Positions 6,741 through 13,689 are shown, counted from the first letter of the stretch. The stretch: DNA of 17,129 nt from an uncultured Oscillospiraceae bacterium (GCA_900758315.1 CAAERF010000068.1:1-17129), one strand, 5' to 3'. Numbers and translations are program-made. The notes: a model not told the origin generated them from the letters alone.

Positions 6741-7778
6741 TTACAAGTTCTGACGGATAATGCGGGTGATGATGCCCACGGCGATGCTGCGCTCCTCGTC
6801 CAGCTTCGTTACCACAAAGCTGACATCGTCCTTTTTGCCGGGCGTGCGGCGGTCGTAGCAGGAGTGAGCCACAGCGTTCACCCCGTTGGAAAGCCGCACA
6901 TAGACGATGCCCTTATGTACATCGGTGACGCGGCCGGCGTATTTGCTCTGTACGCGGCAGCGTTTCAATGCTTCACGGCTGGTGTTCTCGGTAACGCTCT
7001 TAATATCGGCATGGACGGACAATTCTTCCTGTGGGGTCTTGTTCACCTCGGTCATGCGGACAAGAATCTGGTCTCCTACAGCAAAGCGGTCATGGGCATC
7101 ACCGATCCAATCCCATGCCAGGTCTCGCGCCATGATGGAGCACTCCACGCCGAAAATCTCGACGCGTATGGACTTGTCGGCAACGGCAATGACGCGGGCC
7201 TGCACCACGCGCCCCTCCCGGACGCGGTACTCGCCATTGGCATCGGGGCTGAAATAGAAAAGCTGACGCTTGCGCATCATGGCTTCACGGCGGCTGGCGA
7301 CCACACTGCGGCTCTTGGAGTCAATGCCGAGGATGACAAAATCAATTTCCGCGCCCAGCATATTGCCCAGCAGCTTCATCTGGCGGACAGTCATACTGTC
7401 GGTGCTACTGGCAGCGCTGGGGGCAACCATCATTTCTTTGAGCGGGACGACGATACGAAAACCGTTGTAATCCACAACGGCAATCGTCTTGCCGCTGTCG
7501 GTCTGCTCGATGCCGCCCAGCGGCGCGGAGAGGATACGCCGCGTGCGGTAGGCGTTGTGGATCTCGTGCCACGCGGCGGCTTCGCGGGCGTCCTCGGTTT
7601 CAATTTCGTCTCCGCTTTCAATGGTCAGTACAGGGGCATCCGCTTTGCGTCTGCGGCGGGGTGTGGGAGTCTCGGCGGGCGTTTCATCTTTGGCAGGGGC
7701 AGGGATGGGGAGATCATCCGAATCCACAGGCTCGGGAATGGGCAGGTCAGGGGTAAAAATATCATTGTTCATTTCCAT
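6741..7778 (-). CDS. S1-repeat RNA-binding protein of the ICE transfer operon
   Basis: A 345-residue protein. The first 50 residues are acidic and proline-rich with a basic RRRRK patch, likely disordered. Three S1-like OB-fold modules seem to follow: roughly 65-120 (GKTIAVVDYNGFRIVVPLKEM), 130-240 (GAEIDFVILGID through GDQILVRM) and 270-340 (YAGRVTDVHKGIVYVRLSNG). S1 modules bind RNA or single-stranded DNA; in this context a role in transfer or gene control is inferred. AAGGAG lies about 7 nt before the ATG at 7778. An upstream ATG at 7796 would leave that site inside the gene, so I reject it. The start lies 17 nt inside the end of the virD4-like gene, which suggests coupling. Confidence 0.82.
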   Translation of the reverse strand: MEMNNDIFTPDLPIPEPVDSDDLPIPAPAKDETPAETPTPRRRRKADAPVLTIESGDEIETEDAREAAAWHEIHNAYRTRRILSAPLGGIEQTDSGKTIAVVDYNGFRIVVPLKEMMVAPSAASSTDSMTVRQMKLLGNMLGAEIDFVILGIDSKSRSVVASRREAMMRKRQLFYFSPDANGEYRVREGRVVQARVIAVADKSIRVEIFGVECSIMARDLAWDWIGDAHDRFAVGDQILVRMTEVNKTPQEELSVHADIKSVTENTSREALKRCRVQSKYAGRVTDVHKGIVYVRLSNGVNAVAHSCYDRRTPGKKDDVSFVVTKLDEERSIAVGIITRIIRQNL

Positions 7779-9660
7779 GGGAAAGCTCCTTTTCATTTTC
7801 GGGTTTTGTCATAATAGAGGTTTTATCAGCGGCGACCACTGTTTTAGGCTTGCGGCCGCGCCGCTTGGGCGGTGTTTTAGCAATCGGTGCTGTTGACGGC
7901 ATAATAGCTGATGGGGTTTCCGGCACAGCGGTTTGCCACTCCGGGATGTGCGCGGATGCTTTGCATTCCCGCAGATGTTTGTAAGCGGGATGCAGTGAGT
8001 AATCCGTTTTGTGTACCTTTAGTACCTTATGACCTCGCAGGATAACCAGCGCCTCATCCACGGGTAGGCGCAGCACTTCGTCCGGAGTCAATAATGGCCG
8101 TTTGCCGATACCATTGCTTTCACGATATTGTGGAGTATAATCGGAAACCCGCAATGTATTTAGCGCTTTAGACGTACTGGACACCATCACACTGGCAATG
8201 CCGGTGCGCTGGGAGACGTACTCGGCGGTTAACTGGTCTGTGCAGCCGAGAAATAGCTGCACATCGCAGTTGCCCAAAATTTCCTGCCACTGGTTCTGCG
8301 GGTAGCGGTTTTGCAAGCCTGCAAGGTTCTGGAACACGCAGGACATAGAGATGTTGCGGGAGCGGATGACGCTGATGCGCCGCGACAACTCGGAAATCGT
8401 ACCGCAGGCTGTCAACTCTTCACCAAGTATATGGACCGGCACAGGCAGCCGCCCACCGGGGCAGGTTGCATCGGCATAGCGGACGAGTTTGATAAAGGCG
8501 AAAGACAGAAACAGCGATGCGAGAAAGTCAAAGGTGCTGTCTTGGTCACTGGTGACGAGATAGTACGCACAAGGCTGTTGCCCCGGCAGTTCAAGGCCAA
8601 TTTCATCGTAAGCTGTAATTGTCTTAATCAGTTCAGATTGAAACACTTGCAACCGGCTGCCCAGCCCGCTGATGACGCCGCTGCGCACCGAATCCGAGGC
8701 CCGTTGATACAGGCTGTACGGTGCTTTGGCAGGATGTGTCAGCGGCAGAACATCAAACAGGCTGTCCAACTGGCTTTCGCTGCATTGAGTAATGAGGTTG
8801 TATACCTCACCAATGTTTCGCTGCTCCGGCGGGTAGGTGAGGTCAACGTACAAGACCAGCGCTTTCAGCAGGTTCATCTCTCCCGAATCCCAGAAACGGT
8901 CGCTCTTGCCAGTGCCGTTGGTGTTTTTGATGATAACGTCTACGAAAAGCTGCGCCATCAACTCCTGCCCCTCGATTTCTTTCAAGCAGTTCCAAGAGTC
9001 TGAATTTTCGGGGCTAACGAGGTTGAACACGCGCACGGTATAACCCAAATCCCGCATATATTCGCTGGATTTTTCGTAGAGCTCGGATTTTGGATCACAG
9101 ATAACCAGCGACTCTCCACGGGCGGCGCTTTGCAGAATACGGTTCATACAGAATGAGCGGGTTTTCATCGAGCCGCTGGCACCGTAGACGGCAAGGTTGC
9201 CGTTCATGCGCGTTTTCTCCGGGATGCAGAGATATTTGCCATTCAGCATCCCCAACACAGTGCCTGTATGCAGGGATAGGTCGGAAACCATATCCAGCAC
9301 AGCGGGAATCTCTTGCGGCTGCATCCAGCCAGAGGTGCCGTAAGTGCCTTTCGCGGAGAAATCGAAATTGCGCTCGGAATCAGTTAAGGAATCCTGGCTG
9401 AATAGCTTTCGGTATAAGACAAGCGCTGCAACTACCGCTGCGCAGCCCGCCATGCAGTACAGGTTGTAGGGAAACCACAAAATACCTTTGAGACAGACCA
9501 ATAGTGATAAAGAGGGGAACGGCGGGGAAGTACTGCCCAGCATACCGCCGTTTTTCTGCCAGACGGCATAATTGCCGATGAACTGCGTCAAGTAGCCGCA
9601 GGCATAGAGTAGTAGGGCGACGGCTAAAATGGTTTGCAATCTTTTAGAGGGGCGTTTCAT
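7762..9660 (-). CDS. virD4: VirD4/TraG-type conjugative coupling protein
   Basis: A 632-residue type IV coupling protein, the membrane ATPase that brings the relaxase-DNA complex to the mating channel. Two N-terminal membrane segments (about 10-34 and 52-86) precede the ATPase domain. Walker A is GASGSMKT (160-167) with Met in place of the usual Gly before Lys. The Walker B position reads VHILGEEL (409-416), with Glu-Glu instead of Asp-Glu. FQNLAGLQNRY (443-453) and the ILGNCDVQLFLGCTDQ block (461-476) are typical of the family. The tail has a basic RRGRKPK patch resembling an AT-hook. The ATG overlaps the previous stop codon (ATGA); AGGAGG is about 14 nt upstream, which is long. No relaxase or VirB4-like partner is in the window. 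Confidence 0.92.
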   Translation of the reverse strand: MKRPSKRLQTILAVALLLYACGYLTQFIGNYAVWQKNGGMLGSTSPPFPSLSLLVCLKGILWFPYNLYCMAGCAAVVAALVLYRKLFSQDSLTDSERNFDFSAKGTYGTSGWMQPQEIPAVLDMVSDLSLHTGTVLGMLNGKYLCIPEKTRMNGNLAVYGASGSMKTRSFCMNRILQSAARGESLVICDPKSELYEKSSEYMRDLGYTVRVFNLVSPENSDSWNCLKEIEGQELMAQLFVDVIIKNTNGTGKSDRFWDSGEMNLLKALVLYVDLTYPPEQRNIGEVYNLITQCSESQLDSLFDVLPLTHPAKAPYSLYQRASDSVRSGVISGLGSRLQVFQSELIKTITAYDEIGLELPGQQPCAYYLVTSDQDSTFDFLASLFLSFAFIKLVRYADATCPGGRLPVPVHILGEELTACGTISELSRRISVIRSRNISMSCVFQNLAGLQNRYPQNQWQEILGNCDVQLFLGCTDQLTAEYVSQRTGIASVMVSSTSKALNTLRVSDYTPQYRESNGIGKRPLLTPDEVLRLPVDEALVILRGHKVLKVHKTDYSLHPAYKHLRECKASAHIPEWQTAVPETPSAIMPSTAPIAKTPPKRRGRKPKTVVAADKTSIMTKPENEKELSHGNEQ

Positions 9661-10769
9661 GGTGAGTTCAGAAACCTCCTCTCAAAGTCAGAGAAGTCGA
9701 TTGTTTGCAATTTAATTCTGCTGCCGCAGAACGGTCGTAGAGCATCTTCCTGAAAATCAAAGCAAACTATGATGCCGCTGCGCTTGTGCAGCTCCAAGGC
9801 CGCATAGAAACGATAGAGTTTGGGCAAGTCCGGCTGATACGCGAAAAGGATCGGCGTTCCGTCTTCGGTTACGGCATCATTTTCAATGGCAGAATCTTTT
9901 GGGGATGGGCAGAAAGACTGCAAAAGAAGCGCATGAAACTGCTTAGTCGCATCCGGGTTACAGAGCATCCAGAGCAGTGCTTCGCCGTAGTAGTCATTGG
10001 TAATAAAATAGAAATGCTCGTAGCCCTCACCGAACAAGAAATATTCTTTCTCGGAGCTTTTGGTATTCTCCAGCGGGATGTATAGCGTCTGCCAGTGGTC
10101 AGCCAATAAAATGCCATCTACTTTTCGAGTCGCCACTGTGCGAATCTGACAAACTCTTTGCAGCATGACCTTGGCCCGGCGTTCAATTTGGGGGTCAAAG
10201 GTCGGAATGGAATCCATCGCGTTGAACACTGCAAAGGCTTGTTTCGGAGTGAACAACGCGCCGGTCATCCGAGAACCGTAGATTTTCAGCATTTCGGAGC
10301 GAAGTTCTTTCATTTCACGAGAATCGTAAAAGTAGACATCCTCAATAGGAATAGCACCCGCTGTGTCGGGGGAGAAAAGCGGCGGCTTTTTATCACGAAA
10401 AATTGTGATGCCCGCATTTTTCATCGTGATGTATGTCCGTGCGATACGGTGCAGCCGCAGGCGGCGAGACGGCTCCGATTTGATGGCATTTGTGTCGCCA
10501 CAGCCGGACAGATAAAAGAGAAACCGCTCCGGCTCCTGATCTTGTAACAGACGCTTGCCGCGGATGCCGAGCCGGTAACCGCGAAGGTGATTGCGGGAAA
10601 AGATGCGAAGCAGGCGGTTGTGTGTCAGACCGGTAACGATCTTCTTACGGTAGCTTTCGCTGCTAATAAGGCGTGCGGCACTGTCGCAGGGGAACTCCCC
10701 GCACAGGGCCGTGAGTGATAGCAATTCATAACTTGCGCTGTCATGGGATGGCAACACAGGTTTTGGCAA
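9657..10769 (-). CDS. Winged-helix-like protein upstream of virD4, function unknown
   Basis: A 370-residue protein. The first 65 residues (YELLSLTALCGEFPCDSAAR, then THNRLLRIFSRN and GYRLGIRGKRLL) read like a winged helix with a terminal wing, as in replication-relaxation or transfer-regulation proteins of conjugative elements. The rest is mixed alpha/beta without motifs I can name. The start is a TTG at 10769: an AAGGG site lies about 12 nt upstream and no ATG precedes the winged helix in frame. It overlaps the 50-aa gene upstream by 29 nt and virD4 by 4 nt, so it is firmly part of the operon. A regulatory or relaxosome-accessory role is inferred from position. Confidence 0.7.
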   Translation of the reverse strand: MPKPVLPSHDSASYELLSLTALCGEFPCDSAARLISSESYRKKIVTGLTHNRLLRIFSRNHLRGYRLGIRGKRLLQDQEPERFLFYLSGCGDTNAIKSEPSRRLRLHRIARTYITMKNAGITIFRDKKPPLFSPDTAGAIPIEDVYFYDSREMKELRSEMLKIYGSRMTGALFTPKQAFAVFNAMDSIPTFDPQIERRAKVMLQRVCQIRTVATRKVDGILLADHWQTLYIPLENTKSSEKEYFLFGEGYEHFYFITNDYYGEALLWMLCNPDATKQFHALLLQSFCPSPKDSAIENDAVTEDGTPILFAYQPDLPKLYRFYAALELHKRSGIIVCFDFQEDALRPFCGSRIKLQTIDFSDFERRFLNSP

Positions 10770-10893
10770 GGAAATAAAAATCCCTTCTTTCTTTTACCAT
10801 ACGCGCCTCTACTCTGGTGCAGTTTCGCCAATCGGCATCGCTGGAAAAGCCCATAACACTGCGGAAATTCAGAATAGATGCAGCCGTAGACAC
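10741..10893 (-). CDS. Small 50-aa protein of the ICE operon
   Basis: A GTG at 10893 opens a 50-codon frame starting MSTAASILNFRSVMGF and containing DADWRNCTRVEARM and KERRDFYF. It begins 3 nt after the stop of the preceding gene and ends inside the next gene with a 29-nt overlap. This frame fills an otherwise empty gap in a packed operon, which is the main argument for it. The ribosome binding site is poor, so it would depend on coupling. I cannot name a family. Conservation in related elements would settle it. Confidence 0.5.
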   Translation of the reverse strand: MSTAASILNFRSVMGFSSDADWRNCTRVEARMVKERRDFYFLAKTCVAIP

Positions 10894-10896
10894 TTT

Positions 10897-11571
10897 TTAT
10901 GACTTTTTTGCAAATTGTGGAGGGTCGTCTGTGAACCGCATTTGAGTACTTAGCCATGCAGGAAAGCTCTTCTTGGGCATGACAGAAATCATTGTGCAGG
11001 ACGCATACGAGAACCGCGTGGTATGGTAGAGATCGCACAGCGCTCCGGTGTCGTCTTTCATGCAGTACATGGCAATGACATCTAGGATGGATTTGAATTC
11101 CAGATTGTCATAATCCCGAACTGCGGTGATGGGCAGGCAGCGGTCATAGATGTGTTCAATGCAAATAACACAATCCGAAAAATGTGGCAGCGCGTGCTGA
11201 CGGCGATATTCCTCGAAAGCAGCCTGCAAAGGAACAACTAAAAACTTAAACCCCTCGGCTGCTTTCTTCTTGGGAAGCAAAGCAGGAACCCTAACGAATA
11301 CATAGTCATCTGTTGCGGATACTTTTATACCCTGCGCGGCAGCGGCCTGTTGGTAATAACCCTCCGGCATGCCGCCTGTTGTAGTGAACAGAAATCCTCG
11401 AAGACTTGCGGTGCTTCGCTCACTCAACAAAGCGGCGCTTTTGGCGGTTTCTGCAAATTGCGCCGGGTCCGGGGAGGAAAGCAAATGTTCCAGTGTGTAC
11501 AGCTTCTTATGTACACCGATCAATCCCTGCTGGGCCATGCGAATACGGTTTAAGAGCATATCTGAATTCAA
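10897..11571 (-). CDS. ICE-associated protein, possibly DUF6100 family
   Basis: A 224-residue protein when started at the TTG at 11571. That TTG overlaps the previous stop as TTGA and has AGGAGG 7 nt upstream; the in-frame ATG at 11547 is 19 nt farther from that site, so TTG is the better start. The N-terminus is helical (MLLNRIRMAQQGL through AALLSERS), and the middle has VRVPALLPKKKAAEGF. The C-terminus holds RDYDNLEFKSILDVIAMYCM and the MISVMPKKSFPAWL segment that I associate from memory with DUF6100 proteins of clostridial ICEs. Function is unknown. The final residues (QFAKKS) lie 3 nt before the next small gene. Confidence 0.7.
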   Translation of the reverse strand: MNSDMLLNRIRMAQQGLIGVHKKLYTLEHLLSSPDPAQFAETAKSAALLSERSTASLRGFLFTTTGGMPEGYYQQAAAAQGIKVSATDDYVFVRVPALLPKKKAAEGFKFLVVPLQAAFEEYRRQHALPHFSDCVICIEHIYDRCLPITAVRDYDNLEFKSILDVIAMYCMKDDTGALCDLYHTTRFSYASCTMISVMPKKSFPAWLSTQMRFTDDPPQFAKKS

Positions 11572-12101
11572 ATGTCTGCCTCCTTGCGATAATAGCTGAC
11601 GCTTCCGTCCGCTGCAACGGTACAAAATCCGGCGGTATGTGGAATATCCAGCGCATCGATTTGTTCTGCATCATCCACCACCACAAGGCACTTTCCAGCA
11701 TCTTTTTGTGGTAGACGCAGCAACTGACATAACATGGTTTCTTTGCCGCGCGGAATGGGAACGATCTCATACAACTGTCCATTGGCAAAGCAGAGAACTT
11801 CCACAGGAAATTCTCCCGCAGTATGGTATTCTACCTGCTCAATGAAATCGAGCAGCACCCATATACAGCGGGAGAGTGTGTCATCTGCTCCGTTCTGAAT
11901 CTCTTGGTTTATGTAATACCGGCCATTGTCCGCGCGGTAGGCGCGGCCTTCTTTCAGCATGTGGGAGAGAAGAATCTTTGCCGTTGATTCCTTTTCGGGA
12001 AAGAAACGACAGAGCTGTTCCTCGGTCAAGCCTGGATACTGTGCAATATTTTGCAGCATTTCGGTAGCTTCTCGCTGATAGATTGCTACACGATTTTTCA
12101 A
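11568..12101 (-). CDS. First gene of the ICE operon, probable DUF5697 family
   Basis: A 177-residue protein with a winged-helix-like N-terminus: IYQREATEMLQNIAQYPGL, EEQLCRFFP, ILLSHMLKEGRAYRADNG, then a beta pair YRADNGRYYI. The second half is alpha/beta (VEVLCFANGQLYEIVPIPRG, CLVVVDDAEQI). I associate this with DUF5697 proteins next to virD4 in clostridial elements; the name is from memory. I chose the TTG at 12101 because AAGGA lies 11 nt upstream; the GTG at 12110 would leave only 2 nt. As first gene behind the attenuator leader and with a DNA-binding-like fold, it may regulate the operon. Confidence 0.72.
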   Translation of the reverse strand: MKNRVAIYQREATEMLQNIAQYPGLTEEQLCRFFPEKESTAKILLSHMLKEGRAYRADNGRYYINQEIQNGADDTLSRCIWVLLDFIEQVEYHTAGEFPVEVLCFANGQLYEIVPIPRGKETMLCQLLRLPQKDAGKCLVVVDDAEQIDALDIPHTAGFCTVAADGSVSYYRKEADI

Positions 12102-12146
12102 TAAAATCACCGTCCTTGAATGATAGAATTTTCTTTAGGGATGTCT

Positions 12147-12170
12147 TTAGGGCGGCCGTATAGTTTTCAT
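12147..12170 (-). CDS. Putative 7-codon leader peptide (MKTIRPP)
   Basis: Between the leader terminator and the first ICE gene, a consensus GGAGGA site (12179-12183 region) lies 8 nt before an ATG that opens only seven codons and ends in Pro-Pro-stop. This ribosome binding site is better than that of the following structural gene. Short leader ORFs with strong initiation often sense ribosome stalling, and Pro-Pro next to a stop is slow to translate. It is also the in-frame end of a 44-codon frame from an ATG at 12281 (see findings). Regulation is inferred. Confidence 0.5.
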   Translation of the reverse strand: MKTIRPP

Positions 12171-12200
12171 TTGATTTTCCTCCGCTTGAAAATAGCAAAC

Positions 12201-12237
12201 AAAAAGAGCCGCACCTGAAAAAATCAGGTACGACTCT
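12201..12237 (-). terminator. Leader terminator (candidate attenuator) of the ICE operon
   Basis: A 14-position stem with two mismatches (12205-12218 with 12224-12237; core ACCTGA/TCAGGT) and an AAAAA/TTTTT loop, followed on the minus strand by TTTTTGTTTG. It lies about 45 nt after the promoter at 12286-12314 and 100 nt before the first structural gene, so it should stop most transcripts unless bypassed. A small upstream hairpin at about 12243-12272 (AGTGTCC with GGACAxACT, plus CAC/GTG) could compete or act as a sensor. Confidence 0.7.
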
Positions 12238-12285
12238 ATACGAAGTGTCCAGCACTTGTGGTTCGGACATACTTTTTGCATATTA

Positions 12286-12314
12286 AGTTTACCATATGTA
12301 ATTTGCGGAGTAAA
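12286..12314 (-). promoter_or_regulatory. Promoter of the ICE transfer operon
   Basis: On the minus strand TTTACT (12309-12314) and TAAACT (12286-12291) are 17 bp apart, with a TGG extended -10. Predicted initiation is at or very near the ATG at 12281, so the first frame may be leaderless. It is the only good minus-strand promoter I see ahead of the operon. Confidence 0.6.
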
Positions 12315-12365
12315 TACGTTTCGTGTGCTAATATCGTGCAAATATAGCGCAGGAACATATGTAAA

Positions 12366-12656
12366 TTATAATTGGCTGTTCTGGCTTAAGATGGTTGCAA
12401 CATAAAGGAAGCGTTCACTTTCCTTGACCATCAAAAAAATTGACAGCACCACCGAATAATACAGCGTGCTGGATAGTACGGGAAACACCAGATAACCATA
12501 TTCCCACCTATATAAAGCGGCCACTTTCGGTAAGGTGCCTTTAACGCCGCCTACTTGCTGACCATGTTTTATCGTGATATAGGTTGAATCATCCTTGTGA
12601 CTAAAATTCCAATTCGTTTTTGTGCAAGCTGAAGAATTTTCTTTATATGCAAGCAT
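12366..12656 (-). CDS. Doubtful hypothetical protein
   Basis: A 96-residue open frame starting MLAYKENSSACTK. It has one hydrophobic stretch (about 53-77, GYLVFPVLSSTLYYSVVLSIF) that could be a membrane segment. No ribosome binding site or promoter is visible, and its start sits inside the promoter region of the plus-strand antitoxin gene. I do not recognise the sequence. It may be a decayed gene or chance; otherwise the 12315-12659 gap holds nothing I can name. Confidence 0.22.
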   Translation of the reverse strand: MLAYKENSSACTKTNWNFSHKDDSTYITIKHGQQVGGVKGTLPKVAALYRWEYGYLVFPVLSSTLYYSVVLSIFLMVKESERFLYVATILSQNSQL

Positions 12657-12659
12657 TCA

Positions 12660-12688
12660 TTGACTTGCAACGCAAAATACGTTACAAT
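12660..12688 (+). promoter_or_regulatory. Promoter of the second toxin-antitoxin operon
   Basis: TTGACT (12660-12665) and TACAAT (12683-12688) are separated by 17 bp, and transcription should start about 12 nt before the ATG at 12707. TTGC-AAC-GCAA (12665-12675) and AACG-CAAAATA-CGTT (12669-12683) are small palindromes within the spacer that could be antitoxin operators. Confidence 0.7.
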
Positions 12689-12706
12689 GTTTTTGAGGTG
12701 ATAACC

Positions 12707-13012
12707 ATGGAGAAAACAATGACACTCAATCTTCGTGTCAACCCTGCTGTCAAGCAGCAAGCCGAAGATGTACTAAAGCAGCTCGGTATCCCGATGGCAA
12801 CGGCTATTGATATGTACTTGCGCCAGATTACCATGACAGGAGGTATTCCTTTTCCGCTGTCTCTGCCTAAAGTTCCTGCGGCTTTGAATGCTGACACTAT
12901 GACTGATGACCAACTTCATGCAGCCTTGCAGGTAGGCATCAATGAGATTCAGAACGATGATACCGTAGATGCTGTAAGTGCATTCGCACAGTTTAGGGAA
13001 CAGCACAGATGA
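12707..13012 (+). CDS. DinJ/RelB-family antitoxin (second module)
   Basis: A 101-residue protein beginning MEKTMTLNLRVNPAVKQQAE and continuing DVLKQLGIPMATAIDMYLRQ and GGIPFPLSLP, the standard RelB/DinJ ribbon-helix-helix pattern. The C-terminal half (about 60-101) is the likely toxin-binding tail. The ATG at 12707 has GAGGTG 6 nt upstream and follows the promoter closely; longer in-frame starts would overlap the promoter. The stop overlaps the toxin ATG (ATGA, 13009-13012). It differs clearly from the DinJ at 618-890, so the two modules are not a recent duplication. Confidence 0.9.
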   Translation: MEKTMTLNLRVNPAVKQQAEDVLKQLGIPMATAIDMYLRQITMTGGIPFPLSLPKVPAALNADTMTDDQLHAALQVGINEIQNDDTVDAVSAFAQFREQHR

Positions 13013-13329
13013 AGCAGTATGATGTGAAAATTTCCCATGTAGCCCTCAGGGATATGGAGCAGATTTACAGCTACATTGCTGACTGTCTAATGGAACCTGA
13101 CACGGCCATGGGGCAGTACAACCGCATTGCGGAAGCCATCCAGTCACTGAACATTCTCCCAGAACGTTGTGCTTTGGTAGAAAGCGAGCCAGAGCGTACC
13201 CAAGGATTGCGGCAAATGTTGGTGGACAACTACTCGGTGTTCTACATCGTGGGTGAGGATACCGTGTCGGTCGCTCGTGTGCTGTACAGTGCATCCGACC
13301 TTGTACGCCGCCTGCGGAGAATGAAGTAA
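13009..13329 (+). CDS. RelE/ParE-family toxin
   Basis: A 106-residue protein with the RelE/ParE plan: strand 1 YDVKISHVALRDMEQI, two helices with YIADCLMEP and AIQSLNILPERC, then LRQMLVDNYSVFYIVGEDTV and VARVLYSASD. The AL.D...I..YI start and ARVLY...D end fit the ParE/RelE family better than YafQ, and the YafQ His/Asp/Trp block is absent. Whether it hits ribosome-bound mRNA (RelE) or gyrase (ParE) cannot be decided by eye. It is coupled to the antitoxin gene by a 4-nt overlap, with AGGGA 9 nt upstream. Confidence 0.88.
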   Translation: MKQYDVKISHVALRDMEQIYSYIADCLMEPDTAMGQYNRIAEAIQSLNILPERCALVESEPERTQGLRQMLVDNYSVFYIVGEDTVSVARVLYSASDLVRRLRRMK

Positions 13330-13359
13330 AGAGGGGCTCATGACCGACTGTAATCTCTA

Positions 13360-13628
13360 GATAGCTATTCATCGAATAACTAGCGCGAAAAATCTAGCGA
13401 AGTCAGCTTCGTGAATGTACGACATATTCCGAGAAAAACAACATTACGGTAGATAAGCACTACATTGACCGTGCTATCTCGCTGAGACGAGTCGCGGACG
13501 AGAAGCTGTTTGATTTCATTCTTATCTGAAAGATTGATTGTTTTGCCAGAAATCGCGCTGACTGTGTCCGATATAAGGCTTTCCTAAAGAAAAATAGCAT
13601 CAGCGAAGGAAAATGGTTCGAATTTTGA
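13360..13628 (+). pseudogene. Decayed fragment of a serine site-specific recombinase
   Basis: Conceptual translation recovers the N-terminal catalytic region of a large serine recombinase in pieces. YSSNN-stop-REKSSE (13366-13401) corresponds to the usual RYSSDNQREESIE and contains the catalytic Ser region. After a 1-base loss, QLRECTTYSEKNNITV and HYIDRAIS (13404-13484) follow. An internal deletion leads to DEKLFDFILI-stop-KIDCFARNRADC and YKAFLKKN (up to about 13595), matching the family's VWKLDRFARNRYDS. Lesions seen: CAG to TAG at 13381, a frameshift near 13402, loss of the D(R/N)PEF segment, and TGG to TGA at 13527. No C-terminal DNA-binding region remains. It is a relic of an integrase from this or an older element. 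Confidence 0.8.
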
Positions 13629-13667
13629 TTGCGTATCTACAGATAGGATTCACAACTTACTCACTGT

Positions 13668-13689
13668 TTTTATGTAATATAACATAAAA
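13668..13689. promoter_or_regulatory. Palindrome upstream of the FRG-domain gene
   Basis: TTTTATGT (13668-13675) and ACATAAAA (13682-13689) form a perfect 8-bp inverted repeat with a 6-bp spacer, AATATA, about 40 bp before the start codon. It overlaps likely -10 sequences, so an operator is the best guess. No clear -35 was found. Confidence 0.4.

Noticed and set aside
6864..7814. A 316-codon plus-strand frame opposite the S1-repeat gene
   Set aside because: It lies opposite a well-supported gene with a good ribosome binding site, and its His/Gly/Ala-rich product has no family features.
10625..11038. A 137-codon minus-strand frame overlapping two ICE genes
   Set aside because: It is out of frame with the better-supported overlapping genes and has no start signal.
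12243..12272. Hairpin with a GGTTCGGAC segment, considered as a tRNA fragment
   Set aside because: No acceptor stem, anticodon arm or CCA context can be built; it fits better as part of the operon leader.
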